From Bog-159 sp049511415 (GTDB lineage Bacteria; Acidobacteriota; Terriglobia; Bryobacterales; Bryobacteraceae): a DNA stretch of 64,000 nucleotides. The stretch lies in contig JBEKYC010000033.1 in assembly GCA_049511415.1 (NCBI GenBank), positions 8,833 through 72,832 on the forward strand. The letters are read 5' to 3'. The translations under genes were made by a program, and so were the position numbers. Shown piece by piece: positions 50,459 to 58,578 of the stretch. Position 1 is the stretch's first letter. Each line of letters opens with the position of its first letter. The notes beneath the pieces are model-generated. The model made no database searches, was not told where the DNA came from, and saw only the letters and a program-made list of their open reading frames with translations.

Positions 50459-51883
50459 TCAGGAAGATATCATATCGATCAACGCCTGGGCCAGCGACTG
50501 CAGCGTAGTCACCAGCTTGGCGGCGGCTTCGTAGCCTTGTTGCAATTGCATGACGTTCACCGCTTCGGCGTTCAGATCCACGCCTTCCGAGGTCTGGCGC
50601 ATACTTTGGGCTTGCGACAGGCTTTGCGCGGCCAGGGTCTGGTTGCTCTGGGCCTGATCCAATTGGCTGCCCACCTGCGCGGCTGCGTTGCCGTAGTATC
50701 CGGTGAAGCTGACATTGCCCAGCCCGCTCTGCGGCGCGCTGGCCAGCGCGGCTAAATCGAGCGGCACGCCGTTGGGGACATTATTGGTGTCGATCGCCGG
50801 CAGCCCGGCGGCAGTCATGGCCGGATCCACGGCCAGAGTCGCGGCCGCCGAATCCGGATGCGCGGTATCGGTCACGAACAAGCCGCTGGCCGCTGGCACG
50901 CCCGCGGAAACCGATCCTTGACTGACAATCTGGTTCACGGTGGTGGCCAGGGTGGATGCCAATTGATTGAGCGAACCCGGCTGGGACGCGTCGCCGGTCA
51001 GGGCCGGGATGGCCGTGTTGAGCACTTGCAGTTGACCTGCCAGGGTGCCGGACGTAATCTGGCCGGTTACATCCGCGCCGTCGGCGCCATAGACAGCCAC
51101 CAGAGGCGGCGCCTGGGAGTCGATGGGCTGGGCGGTGGAGGCTGCCGCCAGACCGCTGGTCAGGGCGTATTGCTGGGAGCCTTCCACCAGCACCTCGCCA
51201 TCCGACAGAGTGACTTGCACGCTGCCGTCCGGCTGCGGTAGAACTTGAATATTCACGAGCCCCGAAAGAGTCTGCAGGGTGTTGTAGATCTGGGCGCTCA
51301 GCCCGGCGTCATCCTGGCCGCCGCGCGCCGCGGCCGCGTTTAAACCAGCCAGTTGGCCGGTCAGATCGTTGATCTGCTGGACCGTGCCGCTGACATCTTG
51401 CGTGAGCGACTGGGACACGCTCGAAACGCCCGCCGCCGTGGTGTTGAAACTCTGGGCCAGCGATGTGGCGGCATCCATCACGTTCTGTTCGGTGCTGCCA
51501 TCATCCGGAGATGTGCTCCACGCCGAAACGGCGCTGAAGAAGTTGGACAGGGCCCCGGGAATGCCTTCTCCGCTGCCCGTGGGCAACGCATTCTGCAAGT
51601 CGGTCAGGGCCTCGCTCTGGGCGGCGGCCGCGCCCTGCATGCCGGACTGCTGCCAGACATCCGCCTCGGCCAGCAGGTCCCGCGAATCGGTCACCGGACC
51701 TTGCAGCACACCTCCGAATAAGCCTGCGGCGGGGTCGAAAGACGCCGCTTCCAGGTTGGCGACTTGCTTGGCGTATCCGGGCGTGGAGGCGTTATCTATG
51801 TTGTTCTGGGACACGTTGAGCGCGTACTGCAAGGCATCCAGGGTGCTTGCGGTTCCAGCCAGCGCAGCGGAGAGGCCACCCAT
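50459..51883 (-). CDS. flgK: Flagellar hook-associated protein FlgK
   Basis: The 474-residue protein has the rod/hook N-terminal signature ALNVSQNNIDNASTPGYAKQ and C-terminal VNVMQLQQGYEAAAKLVTTL motif of HAP1. It is at the short end for the family, so the central domain is reduced. It is exported by the flagellar type III system with the FlgN chaperone encoded 4 bases upstream. Confidence 0.93.
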   Translation of the reverse strand: MGGLSAALAGTASTLDALQYALNVSQNNIDNASTPGYAKQVANLEAASFDPAAGLFGGVLQGPVTDSRDLLAEADVWQQSGMQGAAAAQSEALTDLQNALPTGSGEGIPGALSNFFSAVSAWSTSPDDGSTEQNVMDAATSLAQSFNTTAAGVSSVSQSLTQDVSGTVQQINDLTGQLAGLNAAAARGGQDDAGLSAQIYNTLQTLSGLVNIQVLPQPDGSVQVTLSDGEVLVEGSQQYALTSGLAAASTAQPIDSQAPPLVAVYGADGADVTGQITSGTLAGQLQVLNTAIPALTGDASQPGSLNQLASTLATTVNQIVSQGSVSAGVPAASGLFVTDTAHPDSAAATLAVDPAMTAAGLPAIDTNNVPNGVPLDLAALASAPQSGLGNVSFTGYYGNAAAQVGSQLDQAQSNQTLAAQSLSQAQSMRQTSEGVDLNAEAVNVMQLQQGYEAAAKLVTTLQSLAQALIDMISS

Positions 51884-51887
51884 AGCG

Positions 51888-52247
51888 TTATCCGAAAAAC
51901 GAGATGCGGCCGCTCCCGGAGAGCGGCCGGTAAGTGCCGTCGGCGGTATACCCGCCGCCGGTTTGCAGGCGATCCAGCCAGCGCCGGCCGGAACGCGCGG
52001 CCTGCTCCAGCAGGATGCCGGCTTGACGAATGTCCACGGCGGCTGCCATTATCTGTGCGCGCAGTTGTTTGTCGGTGGCTCGCCCGGCCAGACTGTCGCG
52101 CAGCCATTCGAGGTAGCCCTGCGCCTCGCGCCATTGCGTGATGCATTCATCCAGGCAGCAGGCGCGCGGACGCGCGAGCAGAAGGCAGGCGCCGCGGATG
52201 CGCGCCTGCGCCGCATCGAGCAGCATATTTGGATTCGGGTCGGCCAT
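51888..52247 (-). CDS. flgN: FlgN-like export chaperone
   Basis: The 119-residue, mostly helical protein has no strong motif, but size, all-helix character, C-terminal GGGYTADGTYRPL and the position between flgM and flgK fit FlgN, the chaperone for FlgK and FlgL. The start MADPNPNML at 52247 is chosen because flgM ends 4 bases before it; a longer frame would run into flgM. Confidence 0.6.
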   Translation of the reverse strand: MADPNPNMLLDAAQARIRGACLLLARPRACCLDECITQWREAQGYLEWLRDSLAGRATDKQLRAQIMAAAVDIRQAGILLEQAARSGRRWLDRLQTGGGYTADGTYRPLSGSGRISFFG

Positions 52248-52251
52248 GGCG

Positions 52252-52536
52252 TTACTGTCCGGCCAGGGCGCGGCCGAGTTGTTGCGCATCCGGTTGATAG
52301 CGGCCCGCACGAAAGTCTTTCTGCAAATCATTGACGCGCTGCGCCGATTGGTTCGCTTGTGCCTGCAAGGATTGTGTGATGCGTCCGGCCAGGCTCGACA
52401 AGTCCACGTGATCGGGAACCGTGGCGCTCGCCGTGCCGGCGGAGGTGGATGTCTCTACTTGGATGCGCTGCGACTCCGCCGCGCGATTGGCCGTTGCGGA
52501 GGCCGGATCGTTTAGGGTGCGTTCGTCAACTCGCAT
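52252..52536 (-). CDS. flgM: Anti-sigma-28 factor FlgM
   Basis: The 94-residue protein has a disordered N-terminal half and the C-terminal FlgM signature (VDLSSLAGRITQSLQAQ, RVNDLQKDFRAGRYQPDAQQ) that binds the flagellar sigma factor FliA. It is the first gene after the sigma-28 promoter, so it is under feedback control. A ribosome-binding site is weak (AGGAG 17 bases upstream). Confidence 0.8.
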   Translation of the reverse strand: MRVDERTLNDPASATANRAAESQRIQVETSTSAGTASATVPDHVDLSSLAGRITQSLQAQANQSAQRVNDLQKDFRAGRYQPDAQQLGRALAGQ

Positions 52537-52564
52537 ATGCCGGGGTCTATTGCTCCTGGGTCAC

Positions 52565-52592
52565 TTATCGGCTGAGCTCGCAGGGAGCTTTA
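52565..52592 (-). promoter_or_regulatory. Sigma-28 promoter of flgM-flgN-flgK-flgL
   Basis: Minus strand: TAAA (52589-52592), 16-base spacer, GCCGATAA (52565-52572), the sigma-28 consensus. It lies about 29 bases upstream of flgM. Confidence 0.7.
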
Positions 52593-52637
52593 GGTTTGCC
52601 CGGAGTGGTCCGCCGGTTCTAAGCCAATGTCCCTAAG

Positions 52638-52676
52638 TAAAGATTTTCCCGCTCGGCGCGCTCCTGGCGCCGATAT
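52638..52676 (+). promoter_or_regulatory. Interrupted sigma-28 promoter upstream of fliC
   Basis: TAAA (52638-52641) starts a good -35 region and GCCGATAT (52669-52676) is a perfect -10, but the spacer is 27 bases. GGCGC occurs at 52655-52659 and again at 52666-52670, offset 11; removing 11 bases between them gives the normal 16-base spacer. The insert forms a perfect inverted repeat TCGGCGC / GCGCCGA. The -10 would give a 60-base leader before the fliC ATG. Confidence 0.55.
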
Positions 52677-52744
52677 GAAGGTTGCAGGCAGGCTCAGCCG
52701 CCGCCCCGGCATGAAGCCGGGATCTCAAACATAAGGATTATCCG

Positions 52745-54154
52745 ATGATTTCCCTCGTTACCAATATCGATTCGTTGTTGGCGCAGCAGAACCTGAACGT
52801 CAACAGCCAGTTCCAGAGCAACACCATTCAGCAGTTAACTTCCGGCTACCGTATCAATTCCTCGGCCGACGATGCCGCGGGACTGTCGGTGGCCAACGGC
52901 TATCGCGACCAGATTGCGGAGCTCAACCAGGGCGTGTTGAACGCCAACCAGGGCGTCAGCCAGTTGCAGATTGTCGACGGCGGCCTGAGTAACATCTCTC
53001 AGATGCTCGACCGGTTGCAGACCCTGGCCACGGAGTCGGCCTCTCAGACTTTTACGGGCAACCGCCAAACCCTGCAGAACGAATACGGTTCCCTGTTGAG
53101 CGAAATCGACCGGCAGGCGGATAACGTGGGTTTGGGTGATAACAACAAGGCGAATGCCACCGACATTGCGGTGTATATCGGCGGCGGACAGGATGCGGCC
53201 ACCAATTCCTCGGTGGACGTGAATCTGCAGAACCAGTCCGTAAGCTCGGCCGGCCTCGGCCTGGCCGGCACCAGCGTGCTCACCAATGGCATCGTGCAGT
53301 TGAGCACCACCCGGGTAGCCACCGCGATCGCCAATGGCAATACCGACACGTATACGGTGGACACCTCGACCGGGACCCACACCATCACGCTCACCGGCAA
53401 CACCGGCGATTCCGTGCAAACGCAGGTGAACGAGCTGGCCGCGGACATGGGCGCGCTGGGCATCTCGGCCAGTCTCTCCTCCGGCGGCACGCTGCAGTTT
53501 CAGTCGAGCAACGCCTTCACCATCAAGGCGATCGCCAACAACGCCGCCGACCTGACGACCAACGCCAGCACCACCGCCACCAACACCGGCCTGAATAACC
53601 TGCAGTACACCAGCGTCACCTCCGGCGACGCATTGTCGGTTACGGTGGGATCCACGACGGCCAACATCACGCTGGGCGCGGGCGCTACCCAGGCGTCGGT
53701 GAATCTCATCAATGCCGGCCTGCAGGCCCAGGGAATTACGGGCGTTACAGCCGTGTTGGACGCCACCACGGCGGGCGCCATCAGTCTGCAAGGCGATGCC
53801 AATTTCACAGCCTCCGTCACGGGTACCGGCTCGGTGGGGGCGGGGACTCCGACCGGCGCATCCACGGCGGGCGACCCCAGTATCGCGATCGACGCCATCA
53901 CCCAGGCAGTGCAGAGTTTAGGCACCGTGCAAGGCATCGTGGGCGCGGGCGAGAACACTCTGAACTATGCCATCAACCTGGCGCAATCGCAGATCACCAG
54001 CTTTTCGGCCGCGCAGTCCCAGATCCGGGATGCCAACGTGGCCCAGGAAGCTGCCAACCTGACCAAAGCCCAAGTCATGCAGCAGGCCTCCATCGCCGCC
54101 ATGGCGCAAGCCAACCAGGAACCCCAGGCGGTCCTGGCGCTGTTAAAGCAATAA
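52745..54154 (+). CDS. fliC: Flagellin
   Basis: The 469-residue protein has the D0/D1 N-terminus (MISLVTNIDSLLAQQNLNV, LTSGYRINSSADDAAGLSVA) and C-terminus (ISSFSAAQSQIRDANVAQEA, MAQANQEPQAVLALLKQ). A Ser/Thr-rich variable domain (about 150-390) has beta strands with a flagellin_IN-like segment. It is the filament subunit, exported by the flagellar type III system. AAGGA lies before the ATG. A hairpin follows the stop. Confidence 0.97.
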   Translation: MISLVTNIDSLLAQQNLNVNSQFQSNTIQQLTSGYRINSSADDAAGLSVANGYRDQIAELNQGVLNANQGVSQLQIVDGGLSNISQMLDRLQTLATESASQTFTGNRQTLQNEYGSLLSEIDRQADNVGLGDNNKANATDIAVYIGGGQDAATNSSVDVNLQNQSVSSAGLGLAGTSVLTNGIVQLSTTRVATAIANGNTDTYTVDTSTGTHTITLTGNTGDSVQTQVNELAADMGALGISASLSSGGTLQFQSSNAFTIKAIANNAADLTTNASTTATNTGLNNLQYTSVTSGDALSVTVGSTTANITLGAGATQASVNLINAGLQAQGITGVTAVLDATTAGAISLQGDANFTASVTGTGSVGAGTPTGASTAGDPSIAIDAITQAVQSLGTVQGIVGAGENTLNYAINLAQSQITSFSAAQSQIRDANVAQEAANLTKAQVMQQASIAAMAQANQEPQAVLALLKQ

Positions 54155-54178
54155 GCGCCGCGGCCACCCAGACGGCCT

Positions 54179-54211
54179 AGGCCAGACCGGGGTAAAATCC
54201 CGGCCTGGCCT
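54179..54211 (+). terminator. Hairpin between fliC and fliD
   Basis: AGGCCAG (54179-54185) pairs with CTGGCCT (54205-54211) and CCGGG with CCCGG inside, around a 7-base loop. Only TTTT appears 7 bases later, so it may be a terminator or a transcript-stabilising hairpin. Confidence 0.45.
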
Positions 54212-54238
54212 GAGCCATTTTAGGTGAGGAGCATCGAT

Positions 54239-55633
54239 ATGAGCACCAGTGCATCTCCCATCAGCTCGTTGAGTTCGTACTCCGGAGAGTACTTCAACGG
54301 CATGAGCAACTATTCGCAGGATTTGAACAACGAAATCTCCCGCGAGGTGCAAATCGCGTCGTTGCCGATCCAGCAACTGCAGAACAATGTCAGCACCATG
54401 ACCAGCCAGCAGACCGAGCTGCAGACCCTGAACAGCGACGTGGAGGGGGTTCAGTCCGCGATTTCGAGCCTCTCCGGCGCGGCCGGCAGCCTGCTCGCGG
54501 CCACTGTCGCAGACGCGTCGGTGGCCACCGCCACGGTCAGCAGCGGGGCGCTGGCCGGCAGCTACACGCTCGAAGTGGATAACCTGGGGTCCTATAGCGA
54601 CGCGCTCAGCGTGGATGGGCTGCCTACGGTCACCGATCCCACTTCGCAGAGTATCAGCGCGAGCACCAGCTACACCTTGACGGTCAACGGGCAGACCATC
54701 CAGCCGCCCATCCAGCCGGCGGGATCCAGCCTGGATGACCTGGCGGCCGCCATCAACAGCGCCAATGCCGGGGTGCAGGCCGTGGTGGTGGATGTGGGCA
54801 GCAATGCATCGCCGGACTACCGGCTCTCGCTGCAGAGCGATCAATTCGGCGCGGTCAGCATGCAATTGAACGATGGCCGCGGGAATTTGCTGGAGGCCAG
54901 CGGAAGTTCCGGCCAGCCGGTCCAGTATAGCGTGGACGGCAAGGCCATCGAGAGCAATTCGGACACCATCACGCTGGCGCCCGGGGTCAGCGTCAACCTG
55001 ACCGGCACCAACGTGGGATCACCCACCACCATCACGGTGGCGCCGGATGCCTCCGGTGTCGGCAATGCGCTACAGAGCTTCGTGACGGCCTACAATGCGG
55101 CCGTTACCGAACTCGATAAGAACGTGGGGCAAGGCGGCGGAGCGCTGGCGGGCCAGAGCATAGTTTACGAACTCCTCAACACGCTGCAGGGGCTGGCGAA
55201 CTACACGCCCGGCGGCAGCCAGATTCCCTCGCTGGCGGCGCTGGGGGTGAGCTTCGACGACACCACCGGCCAACTGTCGTTCGATCAAAGCACCTTTGAC
55301 ACCGCCACCAGCGGCGAAAGCGCCGCCCTGGCGAGCTTTTTGGGATCGGCCACCGGCGGCGGATTCCTGGAGACGGCCACCAATTCCTTGACGGGCTTGG
55401 TCGACCCCACGACCGGCATCCTTTCCGGGGAACTCACCACGGTGCAATCCTCCATCACCAGCACCAATCAGCAGATCAGCGACGAGCAGGCCCAAGTGAG
55501 CCAATTGCAGACAAACCTGACGAATCAGATGTCGGCGGCCGACGCCATGATCTATTCGTTGCAGCAACAGGACAGCTATTTTCAGCAGATGTTCGCGGCC
55601 CAACAGGCCTCCGAGACCGCCGGATTGACATGA
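54239..55633 (+). CDS. fliD: Flagellar filament-capping protein FliD
   Basis: The 464-residue protein has the FliD N-terminus (SREVQIASLPIQQLQNNVST), central beta domain with TYTLTVNGQTI-like pattern, and C-terminal coiled coil (LQTNLTNQMSAADAMIYSLQ). It caps the filament and helps flagellin fold. ATG 54239 follows GAGGAG with 7 bases spacing. It overlaps the next small gene by four bases. Confidence 0.9.
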   Translation: MSTSASPISSLSSYSGEYFNGMSNYSQDLNNEISREVQIASLPIQQLQNNVSTMTSQQTELQTLNSDVEGVQSAISSLSGAAGSLLAATVADASVATATVSSGALAGSYTLEVDNLGSYSDALSVDGLPTVTDPTSQSISASTSYTLTVNGQTIQPPIQPAGSSLDDLAAAINSANAGVQAVVVDVGSNASPDYRLSLQSDQFGAVSMQLNDGRGNLLEASGSSGQPVQYSVDGKAIESNSDTITLAPGVSVNLTGTNVGSPTTITVAPDASGVGNALQSFVTAYNAAVTELDKNVGQGGGALAGQSIVYELLNTLQGLANYTPGGSQIPSLAALGVSFDDTTGQLSFDQSTFDTATSGESAALASFLGSATGGGFLETATNSLTGLVDPTTGILSGELTTVQSSITSTNQQISDEQAQVSQLQTNLTNQMSAADAMIYSLQQQDSYFQQMFAAQQASETAGLT

Positions 55634-55947
55634 AAACCGAAGACACGAGCACGGAGCCCGGCGCGCGCCCACTGCGCCGCCTGGTGGCGGCGGGCCGCTA
55701 CCGCGAAGCACAGGCCGAATTCGAAGCGTATGCCAGTGGAGTCGCGGAATCCTTGGCCGGCTTGAGCCCCGGGGACCCCCGCGCCGCCCGGGTCCAGGAT
55801 GAATACCGGCGCCTGCTTCTGGATACGCGCCGGAGGGTGCTGGCCGGGCGCGCGCACGCCGCCGGCAGGCTGGCGCGTCTGGCCGGCGTCCGGCAACCTT
55901 ATGCCGCGCCGGCAGCGCCGCGCCGGAGTTGGCAATATTTTGCCTAA
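55630..55947 (+). CDS. Small flagellar chaperone-like protein
   Basis: The 105-residue, Arg/Ala-rich helical protein is coupled to fliD by an ATGA overlap. No family match is certain; position suggests a FliT/FliS-type export chaperone. Its C-terminus ends in PAAPRRSWQYFA. No separate fliS is visible, so it may fill that role. Confidence 0.5.
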   Translation: MKTEDTSTEPGARPLRRLVAAGRYREAQAEFEAYASGVAESLAGLSPGDPRAARVQDEYRRLLLDTRRRVLAGRAHAAGRLARLAGVRQPYAAPAAPRRSWQYFA

Positions 55948-55984
55948 TCAGGTTTGGAACTCCTATTGCTCAAGCAAAGTCCGT

Positions 55985-56467
55985 ATGGTCACATCGCCAA
56001 CCCCGTCACCCCATAGCTGCCAGACCCGCTATTTTGGACCGGTCCCCTACGACCAAGAGTCCATCCTGGTATTCCCCGATGGCATACCCGCGTTCGAGTG
56101 CGAGAAGCGTTTTTTGATTTTGCGCCAGCCGATCAACGAGCCGCTGGTCTTTCTGCAGAGTCTGGATACTCCGGGGCTATGCTTCGTCACTTTGCCGGTG
56201 CTGGCTGCCGCGCCGGAGTTCCGCTTGCGCCTGTCGCCCGAAGATGGCGAGGCGCTGGGGCTGCCAAGCGGGTGCCCGCCTGTCATCGGGCGCGACATCT
56301 TATGTTTGGCGATTCTTTCCCTGCAAGAGGATTCGCCCCCCACGGTCAATTTGCTCGCGCCCATTGTAGTGAATCTGCGCACTCTGCGGGCGCGCCAGGC
56401 GATCCAACTGGAATCCGGCTACACTCTGCGGGAATCTTTGCCGTGGCGCGAGGCCGCATGCTCGTGA
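55985..56467 (+). CDS. fliW: Flagellar assembly factor FliW
   Basis: The 160-residue protein has ILVFPDGIPAFECEKRFLIL, and the C-terminal VNLLAPIVVNLRTLRARQAIQ / YTLRESL, the FliW signature. FliW binds CsrA and flagellin in a partner switch that sets flagellin translation. ATG 55985 gives the family-like start CQTRYFGPV; no strong ribosome site is seen. It overlaps csrA by 10 bases, so both are made together. Confidence 0.9.
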   Translation: MVTSPTPSPHSCQTRYFGPVPYDQESILVFPDGIPAFECEKRFLILRQPINEPLVFLQSLDTPGLCFVTLPVLAAAPEFRLRLSPEDGEALGLPSGCPPVIGRDILCLAILSLQEDSPPTVNLLAPIVVNLRTLRARQAIQLESGYTLRESLPWREAACS

Positions 56468-56700
56468 TGCGGCGGCGCGCCGGCGAATCGATCCTGATCG
56501 GCGAAGACATCGAGATCCAGATCATTCACATCGGGGAATCCCGCATCAAGATCGGAATTACGGCGCCCAAATCGGTGCCGGTAAGCCTGAAGGAAGTGAA
56601 GTTGGTGGGGCAGGCGAATCTGGCCGCCGCACGGCTGCGCTCGGTGGCGGATCTACAGACCATGCTGGAGCGGCTGCTCGACGGCGGCGGCGAAAAATGA
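56458..56700 (+). CDS. csrA: Carbon storage regulator CsrA, variant RNA-binding site
   Basis: The 80-residue protein starts MLVMRRRAGESILIGEDIEI and continues through GITAPKSVPVSLKEVKL. The usual VHREEI that follows APK carries the RNA-contacting arginine (Arg44 in E. coli); here it reads VSLKEV, with Leu in that place and Lys next to it. Otherwise the fold is normal and the C-terminal tail is extended. It would repress translation of target mRNAs such as fliC and be antagonised by FliW, encoded just upstream and overlapping. Its RNA specificity may differ. Confidence 0.9.
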   Translation: MLVMRRRAGESILIGEDIEIQIIHIGESRIKIGITAPKSVPVSLKEVKLVGQANLAAARLRSVADLQTMLERLLDGGGEK

Positions 56701-57338
56701 GCATCGGTCAACAAATTGCCGCGGTGGGTTTCGGATTGTCGACCTTCGCGGTGGCGGCCCAGTCGCCGCAGGAGGCGGCCCGCCAGGCCCAGGAGGCTTC
56801 GGTCGCGCGGCAGCGTCAGGCGGTGGCAACGATGCGGCTGTCGATCGCCAGGCAGCCTGCCGGGACTGGGGCGGCGGCCAGGCCGGCGTCGACCATCTCC
56901 GGGCCGGACTTCGTCCTCTCCTGGCCGGTCCTGTCTTCGGCCTGCGACCCGATGCCGGAGCCAGATCTGGCCCCGCTGCTATCCCAGGCGGCCCAGAAGG
57001 AGGGCGTGGATGCGAGCCTGTTGCGCGCCGTAGCCGAGCAGGAATCCGGCTTCCGGCCATGCGCGGTCTCCGCCAAAGGGGCTATGGGATTGATGCAGTT
57101 AATGCCCGCGACGGCCCAGGATCTGGGTGTGCGGGATCCTTTTGACCCGCAGCAGAGTCTCGAGTCCGGGGCCCGTTTCCTCAAGCAATTGCTGGCGCGA
57201 TTCGGCGGCGATGCGGCGTTGGCTCTCGGCGCCTACAATGCCGGTCCGGAGCGCGTGGAACAGGCAGGAGGTGTGCCCTCGAATCCGGAAACCGTGCGTT
57301 ACGTGGAGCATATTCTCAGCCGGTTGCCGATCCGCTGA
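56697..57338 (+). CDS. Lytic transglycosylase (SLT domain)
   Basis: The 213-residue protein has an N-terminal hydrophobic/Ala-Gln-rich part (probably a signal or export region) and a C-terminal SLT domain: AVAEQESGFRP (catalytic Glu116), AKGAMGLMQLMPATAQDLG, ALGAYNAGPERVEQAGG. It cleaves peptidoglycan glycan strands, and here likely opens the wall for the flagellar rod. ATGA overlap with csrA. Confidence 0.88.
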   Translation: MSIGQQIAAVGFGLSTFAVAAQSPQEAARQAQEASVARQRQAVATMRLSIARQPAGTGAAARPASTISGPDFVLSWPVLSSACDPMPEPDLAPLLSQAAQKEGVDASLLRAVAEQESGFRPCAVSAKGAMGLMQLMPATAQDLGVRDPFDPQQSLESGARFLKQLLARFGGDAALALGAYNAGPERVEQAGGVPSNPETVRYVEHILSRLPIR

Positions 57339-57377
57339 ACCGCGCACATTGGCGGCGCCCCGCCCGATAAGCATGGT

Positions 57378-57740
57378 GTGGAAGCTTTTTGGGCAGACGC
57401 GGAGAGACTCTTCGATACAGCCTGCCGGGCGGGGCAGACCGGCTCGCCGGACTGCGACCTGGCCATACTGATTGGCGCGCAGGGCGGGATTCATATCCTG
57501 GAAGCCGGCGAATGGGCGCTACCCGGCTTGCTGGCTCACCATGGGGCGCAGACCGGTTACCGCATCACCCGGAGGCAGGGCAGCGTAAAGCTGGAGGGAC
57601 GCTGCGGGTCGACCGCTTGCCAAATGCTCGCCGATTCACCGGCCCACACCGCCAGGCAGCTATTGAGCCCCATTGCCCCAGGGTACCTCCGCGGAAATCC
57701 GGCGGCCGCGCTACTCTGCCAGCCGGATCGAGAGCCTTAG
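57378..57740 (+). CDS. Small hypothetical protein (flagellar region)
   Basis: A 120-residue protein from GTG 57378 (MEAFWADAERLFDTACRAG) with no recognised domain; two Cys-containing segments and an amphipathic C-terminus. Its stop touches the ATG of the next small gene, so they look like an operon. Upstream stop of the transglycosylase lies 40 bases before. Function unknown; position alone suggests a flagellar role. Confidence 0.5.
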   Translation: MEAFWADAERLFDTACRAGQTGSPDCDLAILIGAQGGIHILEAGEWALPGLLAHHGAQTGYRITRRQGSVKLEGRCGSTACQMLADSPAHTARQLLSPIAPGYLRGNPAAALLCQPDREP

Positions 57741-57911
57741 ATGAAACAGATCGCCATGATCGGCTTGGAGGCAGCGGAGATTCCCTGGCTGCGGCTGCTC
57801 ATCGTGCTGTTGCGGCATCCGGATCCGGTGGTCCGGCAGGTTGTGTGCGAGGCACTTCACTATTTGGAGGATATGGCGGCCCGTGCGGATCAGACCCGGG
57901 TGGCCGGTTGA
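57741..57911 (+). CDS. Very small hypothetical protein with one HEAT-like motif
   Basis: The 56-residue protein MKQIAMIGLEAAEIPWLRLL then VLLRHPDPVVRQVVCEALHY begins directly after the previous stop. The DPVVRQVVCEAL pattern is that of a single HEAT-type helical hairpin. No ribosome site is strong, so it may be translated by coupling. Convergent with cheX. Confidence 0.45.
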   Translation: MKQIAMIGLEAAEIPWLRLLIVLLRHPDPVVRQVVCEALHYLEDMAARADQTRVAG

Positions 57912-57950
57912 AGGCACCCTGCCAGCGCCCGCGGTGGCCGCGGCTGAAGC

Positions 57951-58487
57951 TCAGGGCCGCAGATAGACTGGCGTACAGTTCCTGGCGGGCCCTGGCGTTG
58001 CCGGCACGGGCGCTTTCTTGAGGAACAGCTTGACTTCCAGGCGCTGTCCCTGGCAATCGAACGCCACCACGCTCCAGCTCTCGTCCCCAAAGCTTTTGGC
58101 CAGGAAATTCTTCCCGAAAATCGCCGTTGGGATACTCATACCCATGGCGCCCAGGGTTCTCTCGAGCGCTGTCTTTACGTTGCCCAAAACCATATTGGCG
58201 ATCTCGGCTACCGCGTCCAAGACCTCGGAATCCACGGTCGAGTATTCGCTCATCAGCATGAGCGACGCAATGCGGCAGGCGAATTCCGCCGAGCAGGAGA
58301 GCGTTCCCGTGCCGGTCCACTGGCCCGCCATGCCGATTAAACAGATGACGCCGTCCACCGGATGTGCGGGGCGGCTGTCGAGGTATGCCCCCACGAAATT
58401 CAGTTCCGCGTTCAGCATGGTCGCGAAGACCTCTTCGGCGGCCGAACGAATCTCACTCACAATTTGTTCACGATCGAGCATGCGCAT
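57951..58487 (-). CDS. cheX: CheX-like chemotaxis phosphatase
   Basis: The 178-residue protein has the CheC/CheX/FliY signature helix EVLDAVAEIANMVLGNVKT, with Glu95 and Asn98 as the E-x2-N pair that attacks the phospho-Asp of CheY. It has one such helix, as in CheX. Its sigma-28 promoter starts just upstream and the divergent gene encodes its presumed substrate, CheY. The start is MRMLDRE (58487) or MLDRE (58481); the latter leaves a more usual leader. Confidence 0.83.
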   Translation of the reverse strand: MRMLDREQIVSEIRSAAEEVFATMLNAELNFVGAYLDSRPAHPVDGVICLIGMAGQWTGTGTLSCSAEFACRIASLMLMSEYSTVDSEVLDAVAEIANMVLGNVKTALERTLGAMGMSIPTAIFGKNFLAKSFGDESWSVVAFDCQGQRLEVKLFLKKAPVPATPGPARNCTPVYLRP

Positions 58488-58499
58488 GTCCCGTGTAAC

Positions 58500-58526
58500 T
58501 TATCGGCGGAGCCGGGCGGATCTTTA
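58500..58526 (-). promoter_or_regulatory. Sigma-28 promoter of cheX
   Basis: Minus strand: TAAA (58523-58526), 15-base spacer, GCCGATAA (58500-58507): an exact consensus. The predicted leader before MLDRE is about 12 bases. Confidence 0.75.
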
Positions 58527-58537
58527 AACCGCCGCCT

Positions 58538-58565
58538 TAAAGCAAATGCGCGACCAGCCCGATAG
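58538..58565 (+). promoter_or_regulatory. Sigma-28-like promoter of cheY
   Basis: TAAA (58538-58541), 16-base spacer, CCCGATAG (58558-58565), six of eight -10 bases. The start of transcription would be only a few bases before the cheY ATG at 58579, so it is less certain. Confidence 0.35.
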
Positions 58566-58578
58566 AAGGGGGGGAGTT

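Noticed and set aside
57350..57378. CCGATAA before the small gene at 57378 as a sigma-28 promoter
   Set aside because: No TAAA at 15-16 bases upstream.
57389..58021. 210-codon open frame on the plus strand
   Set aside because: Shares a frame with neither small gene and is Arg/Gly-rich as expected of a shadow in GC-rich DNA.
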